A stretch of 64,000 bases of DNA. Source: an uncultured Alcaligenaceae bacterium (lineage in GTDB: Bacteria; Pseudomonadota; Gammaproteobacteria; Burkholderiales; Burkholderiaceae_B). The DNA lies in contig CALEQZ010000020.1 in the NCBI GenBank assembly GCA_937908115.1, forward strand, positions 62,001 through 126,000, read 5' to 3'. Positions within the stretch are counted from its first letter, which is position 1. Each line of letters starts with the position of its first letter. The notes under the pieces were generated by a model. It did not search any database and was not told the DNA's origin. It was given only the letters and a program-made list of their open reading frames with translations. Shown piece after piece: positions 27,509-35,876 of this stretch. A program made the translations under genes and the position numbers.

Positions 27509-29539
27509 TCAGGCAGGCTCGGCAGCCATGCGGCGGCGGCGCCAGTGCGAGGCCAACGCCACGAGGACCAGGGCGCCCCCAACGGCGCTAAATACCGGAT
27601 CCGGATAGACCAGGGCAAAGCCGGCGCCGATGAACAGCACGCGCTCGAGCGTGGTGGTGCGCACTGCGAACCACCCCTGGAAACCGATGGCCAGCGCGAA
27701 GATGCCGGCAGCCGCCAGCGCGGTCATTCCAGCGATGCTCCACCAGTCGGCCTTGGCCAGTGCCTCGATGGACCCCATCAGCAGCAGCCCCTGCCCGGCC
27801 GGAGCGAGCACGAAGAGAAAAGGCACCAGGAACGCCGGCAGGGTGTACTTCCAGCATTGCATGGTGGTCTTGTAGGGATCGCCGCCGGTAATGGCCGACG
27901 CGGCGAACGGCGACAGCGCGGTCGGCGGCGACACTTCGGACAGCACGGCGTAGTAGAAGATGAACATGTGCGCGGCAAAGTCCGGCACGCCCAGCTTGAT
28001 CAGCGCCGGCGCGGCGATCACGGCGCAAATGATGTAGGAGGCGGTCACCGGCACGGCCAGGCCCACTATCCACACCACCAAAGCCGTATAAATGGCCGTC
28101 AGCAACAGAGACCCCGCCGCATAGTCGATGACAATGCCGCTGAACTTCAGCCCCAGGCCGGTCAGGGTCACCACTCCGACGATGATCCCCGCGCCCGCGC
28201 AGGTGGCGCCGACGTTGAGCATACCGATGGACCCGGCCTTGAGCGCCTGCACCAGCGGCGACTGGAACAGGTGCTGCCGGATCGATCCCTTGCCGCGGAA
28301 CAGGTCCCAGGAAATCATCGCCGTGTCGGGCCGCAGGAAGCTCGTCAGGAAAGACACGACCGTCGCCCAGAACACCGCCAGCACGGGCGAAAAGCCCAGC
28401 AGCATGAAGGCGACGATGGAAATCAGCGACAGGAAGTGGAACCAATACCGCCGCGTCAGCCGCCAGACGGAGTCGACCTTTTGGATGGTGGTATCACGCA
28501 TGCCGTACTTGCGTACATCGATCTCCACCATCAGGAAAAGTGCCAAGTAGAACAGCAGGGTCGGGATGACCGCCATCAACAGCACATCCAGGTAGGAGAT
28601 GCGCAGGAACTCGGCGATGATGAAGGCGGCCGCCCCCATGACGGGCGGCGAGATGATGGCGCCCAGCCCGCCCGCCGAAAGCAGGCCGCCGGCGGCGTCG
28701 CGCGCGTATCCGACCTTGGCCAGCATCGGCCAGGCCACCGTCCCCAGCGTCACCGTGGTGGCCACGCCCGACCCGGACGGCCCACCCAGCAGGAAGGAGG
28801 CGAGCACCACCGTGCGCCCTGCCCCGACCGGCTTGCCCCCCATGGCCGAAAACGAAAAGTCGATGTAGAACCTCCCGGCTCCGGAAAACTGCAGGAATGC
28901 GCCAAAAATCGTAAACAGGATGATCAGCGAGGACGACACGTCCACGGCCACGCCGTAGATGCCTTCCAGGGTCATGTACATGAAGCCGACCAGGCGCCCC
29001 AGGCTGTAGCCGCGATGCGTCCACGGGTGCGGCAGGTAGTCGCCCAGGAAGGCGTAAAGCAGGAAGCAGATCGATATCGCCGGCAGGATCCAGCCGATGG
29101 TGCGGCGCATGGCTTCGAGCACCAGCACGATGAGCATGGCTCCGAAGAAGATGTCCCAGCCGTTCGGCATGGTATTGCGATCGGTGAAGTCATCGCCGCC
29201 GACGATCAAATAGGCGACGATGGCCACCGCCAGCGCCGCCAACAGCCAATCCCACCACATGATGCGATGCCGCCACCGCTTGCTTGCGGGAAAAAGCAGG
29301 AAGCACATCGCCAGCACCATGCTGACGTGCAGCGGCCTGAGCACTTGCGTGGGCACGATGGCATAGGCCGTGTATAGGTGAAACAGCGACATCGCCACCG
29401 CCAACGTGCCAAGCAGGACGCCCAGCCATCCACCCAGGCGGTTGACCGCGCCCTCTTCCTCTTCGATGTACTGCTCGGCCTTGCGTAGTGCCTCTTCGCT
29501 GACTGCGGCGTTCGGATCCGATGCGACGGGTTCGCTCAT
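27509..29539 (-). CDS. TRAP transporter, fused 4TM/12TM permease
   Basis: Inner-membrane permease of 676 residues, a fusion of the small (DctQ-like) and large (DctM-like) TRAP subunits, the form normally paired with TAXI binding proteins. At least 15 hydrophobic helices are seen, together with the DctM-type segments GAFLQFSGAG and GGPSGSGVATTVTLG. Transport is expected to be driven by a sodium or proton gradient. The N-terminal 45 residues are acidic and cytoplasmic. The start at 29539 was preferred over an upstream in-frame ATG for its position in the TRAP N-terminus. It follows the TAXI gene on the same strand. Confidence 0.92.
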   Translation of the reverse strand: MSEPVASDPNAAVSEEALRKAEQYIEEEEGAVNRLGGWLGVLLGTLAVAMSLFHLYTAYAIVPTQVLRPLHVSMVLAMCFLLFPASKRWRHRIMWWDWLLAALAVAIVAYLIVGGDDFTDRNTMPNGWDIFFGAMLIVLVLEAMRRTIGWILPAISICFLLYAFLGDYLPHPWTHRGYSLGRLVGFMYMTLEGIYGVAVDVSSSLIILFTIFGAFLQFSGAGRFYIDFSFSAMGGKPVGAGRTVVLASFLLGGPSGSGVATTVTLGTVAWPMLAKVGYARDAAGGLLSAGGLGAIISPPVMGAAAFIIAEFLRISYLDVLLMAVIPTLLFYLALFLMVEIDVRKYGMRDTTIQKVDSVWRLTRRYWFHFLSLISIVAFMLLGFSPVLAVFWATVVSFLTSFLRPDTAMISWDLFRGKGSIRQHLFQSPLVQALKAGSIGMLNVGATCAGAGIIVGVVTLTGLGLKFSGIVIDYAAGSLLLTAIYTALVVWIVGLAVPVTASYIICAVIAAPALIKLGVPDFAAHMFIFYYAVLSEVSPPTALSPFAASAITGGDPYKTTMQCWKYTLPAFLVPFLFVLAPAGQGLLLMGSIEALAKADWWSIAGMTALAAAGIFALAIGFQGWFAVRTTTLERVLFIGAGFALVYPDPVFSAVGGALVLVALASHWRRRRMAAEPA

Positions 29540-29660
29540 GCTGGAGTCTCTCGATGGCGGCCGGCGCGGCACGCGCCGCGCCGCCGGCGGGGCTAGGCAG
29601 GGAAACGGCGAAGGCGCCGGGCGGCCGGCAGGCGCGGCGGCCCGGCAAAGGCACAGCGGG

Positions 29661-30623
29661 TCAGTCGACCGAGATGCCGCGTTCCTTGAAGTACTTGACC
29701 GCGCCGGGATGGAACGGGATGGGCGTGGACGACTGCTTTTGGTTCTCGAGCTTGAATTCCGCCGTGATCTGGTGCACGGCGATCAAGTCATCGCGGCTTT
29801 CGAAGATGGTCTTGACGATGTTGTAGGCCACGTCGTCGGGCATCGAGGCATTGGCCACCAGGACGTTCATGACGCTGGCCTGCTGGTTGTCCTTGTCCAT
29901 GCCGCGATAGGTTTCCTTCGGAATGACCGACTGGACGTAAAGGTTGCCGTACTTTTCGTTCATTTTGGGAACCAGGTCGGCATTGTCGATCATCTTGATC
30001 TTGACCCCCGGCGTATTGGCCAAGTCCGTCACCGCCGCCGTGGGCAGGCCGCCCACCCAGAAGAACGCATCGATCTTGTTGTCCTTGATGGCGTTGACGG
30101 ATTCAGCCACGCTTAGGCGCTCGCGCTTGACGTCCTTGTCCTTGTCCAGGCCCGCGGCCTCGAGCTGGCGAAAGGCCATGACCTCGGTGGCGCTGCCCGG
30201 TGACCCCGTGGAAACGCGCTTGCCCTTGAGGTCGGCGAAGGTTTCTATCCCTTTGCCCTCGACCGTCACCACGTGCATGCTGTTGGGGTACATGATCATG
30301 AGCGTGCGCAGCCCCAGCTTGTTGCCCTGGAACTTGTTCTCGCCGCGGAAGGCATCCTGGGCCGCATCGGACATGGTCATGCCGATGTAGGAGTTGTCGT
30401 TGCCGACCAGCTTGAGGTTGTCGACCGAGCCACCGGTGACCTCGGCGGTGGCCTCCATGCCGGGCACCTTCTTGGACAGCAGCTGGGCGATGCCGCCGCC
30501 AATGGGGTAGTAAACGCCCCCCGTACCGCCCGTTGCAATGGAGATGTTGGCAGCCTGGGCCGGCAGCAGACCTGCCAGCGCAAGACCTACGACAAAGGCA
30601 AACCGCTTCGCTATTCGCTTCAT
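29661..30623 (-). CDS. TAXI-family TRAP solute-binding protein
   Basis: Periplasmic binding protein of 320 residues with a signal peptide (MKRIAKRFAFVVGLALAGLL, cleavage near PAQAA) and the TAXI hallmark ISIATGGTGGVYYPIGGGIA. Mid-protein segments such as LKGKRVSTGSPGSATEVMA are also typical of the family, whose described ligands include glutamate and 2-oxoglutarate; the ligand here is unknown. First gene of the operon, 121 nt before the permease gene. It is divergent from hyi. Confidence 0.93.
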   Translation of the reverse strand: MKRIAKRFAFVVGLALAGLLPAQAANISIATGGTGGVYYPIGGGIAQLLSKKVPGMEATAEVTGGSVDNLKLVGNDNSYIGMTMSDAAQDAFRGENKFQGNKLGLRTLMIMYPNSMHVVTVEGKGIETFADLKGKRVSTGSPGSATEVMAFRQLEAAGLDKDKDVKRERLSVAESVNAIKDNKIDAFFWVGGLPTAAVTDLANTPGVKIKMIDNADLVPKMNEKYGNLYVQSVIPKETYRGMDKDNQQASVMNVLVANASMPDDVAYNIVKTIFESRDDLIAVHQITAEFKLENQKQSSTPIPFHPGAVKYFKERGISVD

Positions 30624-30911
30624 GGTGTCTCCTCGTTACGCTTGGGCCGGCTGTGCGCGGCAGTGCGCATGCCTGATTCTTGCTTTTCTTGGGACTGACC
30701 GATGCGCAAGCATGGTCAGGGGCGACGTTTAACCCGCTGGGGCAGGCACGTCAATCGGAACTTACATGGGCCATGGGGCATCGCAGCGCGCGTGCCGGAT
30801 ACAATCGCGGCGCCGGATGTGCCCGTCGTGCGGTTGCCAGCCGCGCCTGGCGCGCCGGCGTCACGCCTGCCGGCCCATGCGCGGCCGGCTTGTCGTCATA
30901 GGAGATGCGCC

Positions 30912-31697
30912 GTGAAGCTCGCCGCCAATCTGTCCCTGCTCTACCCCGGCCTGGACCTGCCCGCGCGCATGCAAGCCGCCGCACGCGACGGCTTCGAAGG
31001 CGTCGAGATCCTCTTTCCGTACGACCTGGCGCCCCAAGCACTGGCCGAGGCGCTCCAGTGCAATGGGCTGGCCTTGGCGCTCATCAACACTCCACCCGGT
31101 CCAAACGGCGAAAAAGGCCTGGCCGGCCTGCCTGGCCGCCAGGCCGATTTCCGCGCCGGCCTGCAGCAGGCGCTTGACGTCTGCCGTGCAACTGGCTGCC
31201 GCGCCATCCACGTCATGGCCGGCGCCGTGCCGGAGGGGCAGTCGCGCCCGGCCTGCCTGCAGGCCCTGGCCGATAACCTGCACCAGGCTGCACCGCTGGC
31301 AGCCGAGCGCGGCGTGACGCTGACGCTCGAAGCCCTGAACCGGCACGACATGCCGGGGTACCTATACTGGCTGCCGCAACAAGCGGCCGACGTCGTCCGG
31401 GCGATCGACCACCCGAACGTGGGCCTGCAATTCGACTTGTACCACTGCCAGAAAGAAGGCTTGCCCCTGCCGCAGACACTGGCCGAGGTACGGCCGCTGG
31501 TGCGGCACGTGCAATTCGCCGGCGCCGACGGGCGGCACGAGCCGGACCTGGATGCCCCGGGCGTGGCCGAAACGCTGCAGGCCCTTGCCCGCAGCGGCTA
31601 CGACGGTTGGATAGGCTGCGAATATTTGCCCGCCGGCGATACCAGCCGGGGCCTGTCCTGGCGGGCGGGATACCGGGCGCTGCTAGGCGCCGCGTAG
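30912..31697 (+). CDS. hyi: hydroxypyruvate isomerase family protein
   Basis: Sugar-phosphate-isomerase/AP-endonuclease TIM-barrel protein of 261 residues, the normal Hyi length, which interconverts hydroxypyruvate and tartronate semialdehyde. It starts VKLAANLSLLYPGLDLPAR, matching the family N-terminus (.FAANLS.L....). Metal-site candidates are the Glu of TLEALNRHDMPGY, the Asp and His of LQFDLYHCQ, the His of VRHVQFAGADGRHEPD and the final Glu in IGCEYLP. Translation begins at GTG with AGGAG upstream. Its end overlaps the convergent MFS gene by 15 bp. No glyoxylate carboligase adjoins. Confidence 0.88.
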   Translation: MKLAANLSLLYPGLDLPARMQAAARDGFEGVEILFPYDLAPQALAEALQCNGLALALINTPPGPNGEKGLAGLPGRQADFRAGLQQALDVCRATGCRAIHVMAGAVPEGQSRPACLQALADNLHQAAPLAAERGVTLTLEALNRHDMPGYLYWLPQQAADVVRAIDHPNVGLQFDLYHCQKEGLPLPQTLAEVRPLVRHVQFAGADGRHEPDLDAPGVAETLQALARSGYDGWIGCEYLPAGDTSRGLSWRAGYRALLGAA

Positions 31698-32921
31698 CCC
31701 TGCTTGCGGCGCCGCCTGCATCCGGACGCGCTCGACGTCGGGCAGCAGGACCGCGACCATGCCTAGTAGCGGCAGGTAGGCGCAGACGCGATAGACGTCG
31801 TCCACGCTGGTCAGGTCGGCCAGGTGGCCAAGCGCCGCCGCACCCAGGCCGCCCATGCCGAAGGCCAGGCCGAAGAACAGCCCGGAAATCATGCCGACCT
31901 TGCCCGGCACCAGCTCCTGCGCGTAGACCACGATGGCCGAGAACGCCGAGGCCAGCACCACGCCTATCACCACCACCAACACCCCTGTCCAAAACAGGTT
32001 GGCGTGCGGCAGCAGCAGCGTGAACGGCGCCACGCCCAAGATGGAGGCCCAGATAACGATCCTGCGGCCGACCCGGTCACCGATGGGCCCCCCCGCCACG
32101 GTGCCCACGGCCACCGCAGCCAGGAACAGGAAGAGGTAAAGCTGGGCCGCACGCACTGGCAGGCCGAATTTGTCCATTAGGTAGAAAGTGAAGTAGCTGT
32201 TGAGGCTGGCCAAGTAAAAGTATTTAGAGAAAATCAGCACGACCAGCACCGCCAGGGCGCCCAGCACCTTGCCGCGGCTCAACCCGCCGCCGGCGCCGGC
32301 CTGCCGGGGCTTGGGCCGGGCGAGCGCGCGGTTGGCCCCGTACCAGCGGCCGATGCCGATGAGCACGACGATGCCGGCCAGGGCAGCCAGCGAAAACCAC
32401 GCCACGCTACCTTGTCCGTGCGGAATGATGAACAGCGCCGCCAGCAGCGGCCCCATCGCCGACCCCACGTTGCCGCCCACCTGGAACAGCGATTGCGCCA
32501 GTCCGTGGCGCCCGCCCGAAGCCATGCGCGCCACGCGCGAGGATTCGGGGTGAAACACCGACGAGCCAGTGCCGACCAGCGCCGCAGCCAGCAACAGATA
32601 AGGCAGCGACGGCGCGAAAGCCAGCAGCAGCAGGCCGGCCAGCGTAAAGCCCATGCCCACCGGCAGCGAGTACGTCGTCGGCCGCTTGTCCGTATAGAAC
32701 CCGATGCAAGGCTGCAGCACCGAGGCGCACAGCTGGTAGACCAGCGTGATGAGCCCGATCTGCGCGAAGCTGAGGTCGAACGAATCCTTCAGCATCGGGT
32801 AGATGGCCAACAAGATCGACTGGATCATGTCGTTCATCATGTGGGCCAGGCTGATGGCGCCCAATACCTTGAAGGAAGTCGTCGAGACGCCGCGGATCGA
32901 AGTGTCTTGCGCTTGGGTCAT
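31683..32921 (-). CDS. MFS transporter, fosmidomycin-resistance (Fsr) type
   Basis: Twelve-helix major facilitator of 412 residues. The N-terminal ISLAHMMNDMIQSILLAIYPMLK segment and YTDKRPTTYSLPVGMGF loop are typical of the Fsr family, which exports fosmidomycin in E. coli. The segment SSVFHPESSRVARMASGGRHG is the family's conserved block. No strong ribosome-binding site precedes the ATG at 32921. The remnant of a MarR repressor lies immediately upstream on the same strand, suggesting the pump was once part of a marR-controlled operon. Confidence 0.88.
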   Translation of the reverse strand: MTQAQDTSIRGVSTTSFKVLGAISLAHMMNDMIQSILLAIYPMLKDSFDLSFAQIGLITLVYQLCASVLQPCIGFYTDKRPTTYSLPVGMGFTLAGLLLLAFAPSLPYLLLAAALVGTGSSVFHPESSRVARMASGGRHGLAQSLFQVGGNVGSAMGPLLAALFIIPHGQGSVAWFSLAALAGIVVLIGIGRWYGANRALARPKPRQAGAGGGLSRGKVLGALAVLVVLIFSKYFYLASLNSYFTFYLMDKFGLPVRAAQLYLFLFLAAVAVGTVAGGPIGDRVGRRIVIWASILGVAPFTLLLPHANLFWTGVLVVVIGVVLASAFSAIVVYAQELVPGKVGMISGLFFGLAFGMGGLGAAALGHLADLTSVDDVYRVCAYLPLLGMVAVLLPDVERVRMQAAPQAGLRGA

Positions 32922-33033
32922 GGCAAAAAGGAAGGAAGCCGGCACGCGCGTGGCCGTCGGCCGCGCCCGGGCCAGTGTATCTGCTCGAGATGGGTCGCGG
33001 TACCCCTTTTCGCCGCCCAACGGCGTTTCGCCT

Positions 33034-33285
33034 TCAGCGCAGCGGTCCGTCGGGCGTTGGGCGCCCAACTGCGCCATCTGCGCGGCCGCCGTCGGCCAAG
33101 ATCGCCAGGCCGGCTCGCAGGTCGGACAAACGGTCGCCAACCAAGGCATCGACCTGCGCGTGGGTGGCGCGCCAAATGGGCAGCGCACGCGCCAGCGCAT
33201 CATGGCCGCGGTCGGTCAGCGACAGCAGGCGGCTGCGCCGGTCCCGCGGATCGGCGTCGACGCGGACCAGGCCGCGCCGCTGCAG
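33034..33285 (-). pseudogene. C-terminal remnant of a MarR-family regulator
   Basis: An 83-codon open stretch reads as the end of a MarR protein: LQRRGLVRVDADPRDRRS, then LLSLTDRGHDALARALPIW, i.e. the winged-helix beta-hairpin (D..DRR) and LT..G segment of the family. It has no start codon: a stop lies directly upstream (33286-33288) and the sequence beyond belongs to the tRNA-Arg promoter, so the N-terminal half and recognition helix are gone. It ends 112 nt before the MFS start, on the same strand. Invisible to searches that require an ATG and full-length frame. Confidence 0.75.
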
Positions 33286-33306
33286 TCACGGCAGGGCAAG
33301 AAAAGT

Positions 33307-33336
33307 TTGCACAAGCCAAAAAAGCCGTGCTATAAT
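33307..33336 (+). promoter_or_regulatory. sigma-70 promoter of tRNA-Arg
   Basis: TTGCAC (33307-33312) and TATAAT (33331-33336) with an 18-bp spacer, about 60 nt before the mature tRNA. The -10 box is a perfect consensus. Confidence 0.85.
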
Positions 33337-33397
33337 TTTTGTCTTGCTTGATTTTGCTTTGCCACATCAATGGTGCGAGGCAAAGCGTGGCAAGTAT

Positions 33398-33474
33398 GCG
33401 CCCGTAGCTCAGTTGGATAGAGTACTTGGCTACGAACCAAGGGGTCGTGGGTTCGAATCCTGCCGGGCGCGCCA
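33398..33474 (+). tRNA. tRNA-Arg (anticodon ACG)
   Basis: Full cloverleaf of 77 nt with the CCA end encoded. Acceptor stem GCGCCCG/CGGGCGC, D-loop with AGTTGGATAGA, anticodon stem CTTGG/CCAAG around loop CTACGAA (anticodon ACG, normally converted to inosine at the first position), and T-loop GGTTCGAATCC. It has its own promoter and terminator. Confidence 0.97.
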
Positions 33475-33483
33475 GTTTGCCGG

Positions 33484-33520
33484 AAGCGGCCCAAGACAAG
33501 CGTCTTGGGCCGCTTTTTCT
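33484..33520 (+). terminator. terminator of tRNA-Arg
   Basis: Perfect 14-bp stem (33484-33497 with 33502-33515), loop AAGC, followed by T-rich sequence, 9 nt after the tRNA. Confidence 0.93.
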
Positions 33521-33915
33521 TTGCCCGGCGCTTCCTGCCGGGGGGTTGGTGCCCGCGCCTACCCCCAAAGCGCGCAGCATCTTCGCCGCGTGCTAATCCT
33601 CGCACGCATCACCATATCCATCGCCAAGAGCTTGCAAGGCGGCTGCCTTGCCCTTACGCTTGCCGCCATCGCGCCTAGGCCGCCCTGCACCCTCAGGCGC
33701 TCGCTGTCCCGAAAACGCCAATGACACATTCGGATGCGTGGTGCATTTTCTGCCTAGCCTGCGGCATGCGCGCTGCCAACCATGCACTCGGCCGTCGACG
33801 AAGTGCGGCAACCGGCGGCTGGAACCGCGCCTGCCATGCTTGTCCAGACTTTTTCGGCTTTGTCGGCTGGCAAGCCGGCGAAGCGGCACCACCTTGAAGC
33901 GAGGGGGTTGTTTCG
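33521..33915. other. 395-nt intergenic region
   Basis: No gene is supported. It separates the tRNA-Arg terminator from the OmpA-family gene and presumably contains that gene's promoter. Short open frames occur on both strands but lack ribosome-binding sites and recognisable motifs. Confidence 0.5.
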
Positions 33916-34980
33916 ATGAAAGCGCTTGGAAAATCTCTGGTGGCCCTGGGCCTGGCCGTCGGGCTTCTCGGGCCCGGCGCAACGCACGCGCAACGGGAAA
34001 CGTATGAAAAGGTGCTCGCCGAGGACCTCAAGGCGGCAAAGGACCATCCTTGGACGGGCCGCTACGGCGGATCGACACTGCTGTTGCAAAGCGTGGCCGC
34101 GTACGACGAACTGGTCCTGCCGTCGGGACCCGCCGAATGGAAAGACGGCGTCAAGCGCTTTGCCGACACCGTGCGGACCGAGGGGCGGGTCACGCGCACC
34201 GTCTACGTCACCCCGCCGGGCCGCTCTTCGTTGGAGGTATTCCGCAACTATCGCAACCACCTCGAAGAGCAAGGCTTCGTCAAGGTGTTTGAATGCGCCG
34301 GCAACGACGGCTGCGGAGACAAATTCAAGGAGCTGAAGTACCACTGGAGCGACCGTTCCACCCATGTGACCAACGGCGAGGTCAAGGGACTGCGCACACA
34401 GCTGGTGACTTCGGTCTTCGACGGCGGCAAGGACATCCGCTATGCCCTGCTGCGCAAGGGCGAAGCCCCCCAGGCCGCCTATGTCGGGGTGTTCGTCGCC
34501 CGCAGCGAGGGCGGGTCTTTCGGCAATGCATCGACCGCGCTCAACGGCTACGTCGTCTCGCTGCTGGAAGTGGTCGAGCCCGAGGCCATGGAAGCCAAGA
34601 TCGAGATCATCAAGAGCGAGGCGATCGCCTCCGGCCTGCAATCGGCCGGCGCCGTGGCGCTCTACGGGCTGTTCTTCGACACCGACAAGGCCGTGCTCAA
34701 GCCGGAATCGGAACCGCAGTTGGCCGAAATGGTGCGCTACCTGAAGGACAACGACGTCAAGGTTTATGTGGTGGGCCATACCGACAGCCAGGGCAAGCTT
34801 GATTACAACCTCGACCTGTCCGAAAGGCGTGCCAAGGCAGTCGCCACGGCGCTGGTCGAACGCGGCATCCCGGCTTCGCGCATGATCGCCCGTGGCGTCG
34901 GGCCGCTGGCGCCCGCCGCGCCCAACGGCGACGAGGCGGGACGCGCCAAGAACCGGCGCGTCGAGCTGGTGCTGCAATAA
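33916..34980 (+). CDS. OmpA-family envelope protein with N-terminal DUF4892-like domain
   Basis: Exported protein of 354 residues. Signal peptide MKALGKSLVALGLAVGLLG with cleavage near ATHAQ. The middle (about residues 25-235) resembles DUF4892, a domain often paired with OmpA; it has a Cys pair (FECAGNDGCGDKF). The C-terminal OmpA/MotB domain (residues 250-354) carries LFFDTDKAVLKPES, GHTDSQG, NLDLSERRAKAV and AKNRRVEL, the peptidoglycan-binding motifs. It should sit in the periplasm, non-covalently attached to the cell wall. A GAGGGGG site precedes the ATG. Confidence 0.88.
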   Translation: MKALGKSLVALGLAVGLLGPGATHAQRETYEKVLAEDLKAAKDHPWTGRYGGSTLLLQSVAAYDELVLPSGPAEWKDGVKRFADTVRTEGRVTRTVYVTPPGRSSLEVFRNYRNHLEEQGFVKVFECAGNDGCGDKFKELKYHWSDRSTHVTNGEVKGLRTQLVTSVFDGGKDIRYALLRKGEAPQAAYVGVFVARSEGGSFGNASTALNGYVVSLLEVVEPEAMEAKIEIIKSEAIASGLQSAGAVALYGLFFDTDKAVLKPESEPQLAEMVRYLKDNDVKVYVVGHTDSQGKLDYNLDLSERRAKAVATALVERGIPASRMIARGVGPLAPAAPNGDEAGRAKNRRVELVLQ

Positions 34981-35077
34981 AGAAAAAGGCGCCGCCTTCT
35001 CGGGTACCATAACGGGCACCTATCCACGCCGCGAACGCCCTTCCCTTACGCCCGGCCGGCGGCCGGGCCTGCGCAGC

Positions 35078-35806
35078 ATGAGCGTCAAGACAGCGCTAAG
35101 AGTCGTAGACATCATCGAAACCTATGCGCGCGAACAGCGCCCGCTATCGCTGTCGGAACTCGCCCGCCTGCTGGATGTGCCGGTATCGAGCTGCCTGGGG
35201 CTGATCCGCACGCTCTCTGCGCGGGGCTATCTGTACGAAGCCGGCCGGCGCCAAGGCTACTACCCCACCGGGCGGCTGCTGGCCATGGCGCAGCGCATCG
35301 CGCATGCCGACCCGGTGCTCGACAGGGTCTACCCCAAACTGGCGGCGCTGCGCGAGGCCACGCAGGAAACCGTGGTCTTTGCCAAGCTCAACGGCGAAGG
35401 GCGCGTGGTTTATCTCGACGTCCTGGACTCGCCGCATACCGTGCGCTATGTGGCCACGGCCGGCGAGTTTCGCGAACCGCATGCCAATTCGCTGGGCAAG
35501 GCGCTGCTGTCGACGCTGCCGGCCGATGCGCGCGCGGCGCTGTTGTCGCGCGCGCCGCTGACCCGCTTCAACGAACGCACGCTGACCACGCTTGCGCAGA
35601 TCGAACAAGAGCTGGCCCGGTCGCTGCAAAGGGGATGGTTTGCCAATATCGGCGAGTCCATGCCGGACGTCGGCGCCATCGCCTGGCCCATCTCGCTGTC
35701 GGGCGAACCCTACGCCATTTCCATCGGCGGCCCCATCCACCGCATCGAGCCCCGGCAGGCCGAATACGCGCAGCTGCTGCGCCAAGCCTGCGAATCCCTG
35801 CACTAA
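35078..35806 (+). CDS. IclR-family transcriptional regulator
   Basis: Regulator of 242 residues with an N-terminal winged helix (ALRVVDIIETYAREQRPLS, then LSELARLLDVPVSSCLGLIR, residues 5-60) and a C-terminal IclR effector domain (residues 75-240). The effector domain includes the family segment HANSLGKALLSTLP and ends in a typical S.SGP-like ISIGGPIHRI. It faces a convergent operon encoding a Bug binding protein, CoA transferase and acyl-CoA dehydrogenase. IclR proteins often control such acid-catabolic genes, so that operon is the likely but unproven target. Confidence 0.9.
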   Translation: MSVKTALRVVDIIETYAREQRPLSLSELARLLDVPVSSCLGLIRTLSARGYLYEAGRRQGYYPTGRLLAMAQRIAHADPVLDRVYPKLAALREATQETVVFAKLNGEGRVVYLDVLDSPHTVRYVATAGEFREPHANSLGKALLSTLPADARAALLSRAPLTRFNERTLTTLAQIEQELARSLQRGWFANIGESMPDVGAIAWPISLSGEPYAISIGGPIHRIEPRQAEYAQLLRQACESLH

Positions 35807-35820
35807 AGGGCGCCGACTGC

Positions 35821-35876
35821 CAGCACCCAAGCACCCAAGCACCCAAGCACCTAAGCACCTATGCGCCTGAGCGTCT
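35821..35876. repeat. 8-bp tandem repeat (VNTR-like), seven units
   Basis: Seven consecutive octamers. Units 2-5 are AAGCACCC or AAGCACCT, unit 1 is CAGCACCC, and units 6 and 7 (ATGCGCCT, GAGCGTCT) are decayed copies. The array fills the gap between the iclR stop and the convergent acyl-CoA dehydrogenase and runs into the latter's stop codon. Confidence 0.92.

Noticed and set aside
27500..29377. A 625-codon plus-strand frame
   Set aside because: Antisense to the TRAP permease, with no motif and a composition typical of an antisense frame.
35821..35876. CRISPR array
   Set aside because: The units are contiguous octamers without spacers, so this is a simple tandem repeat.
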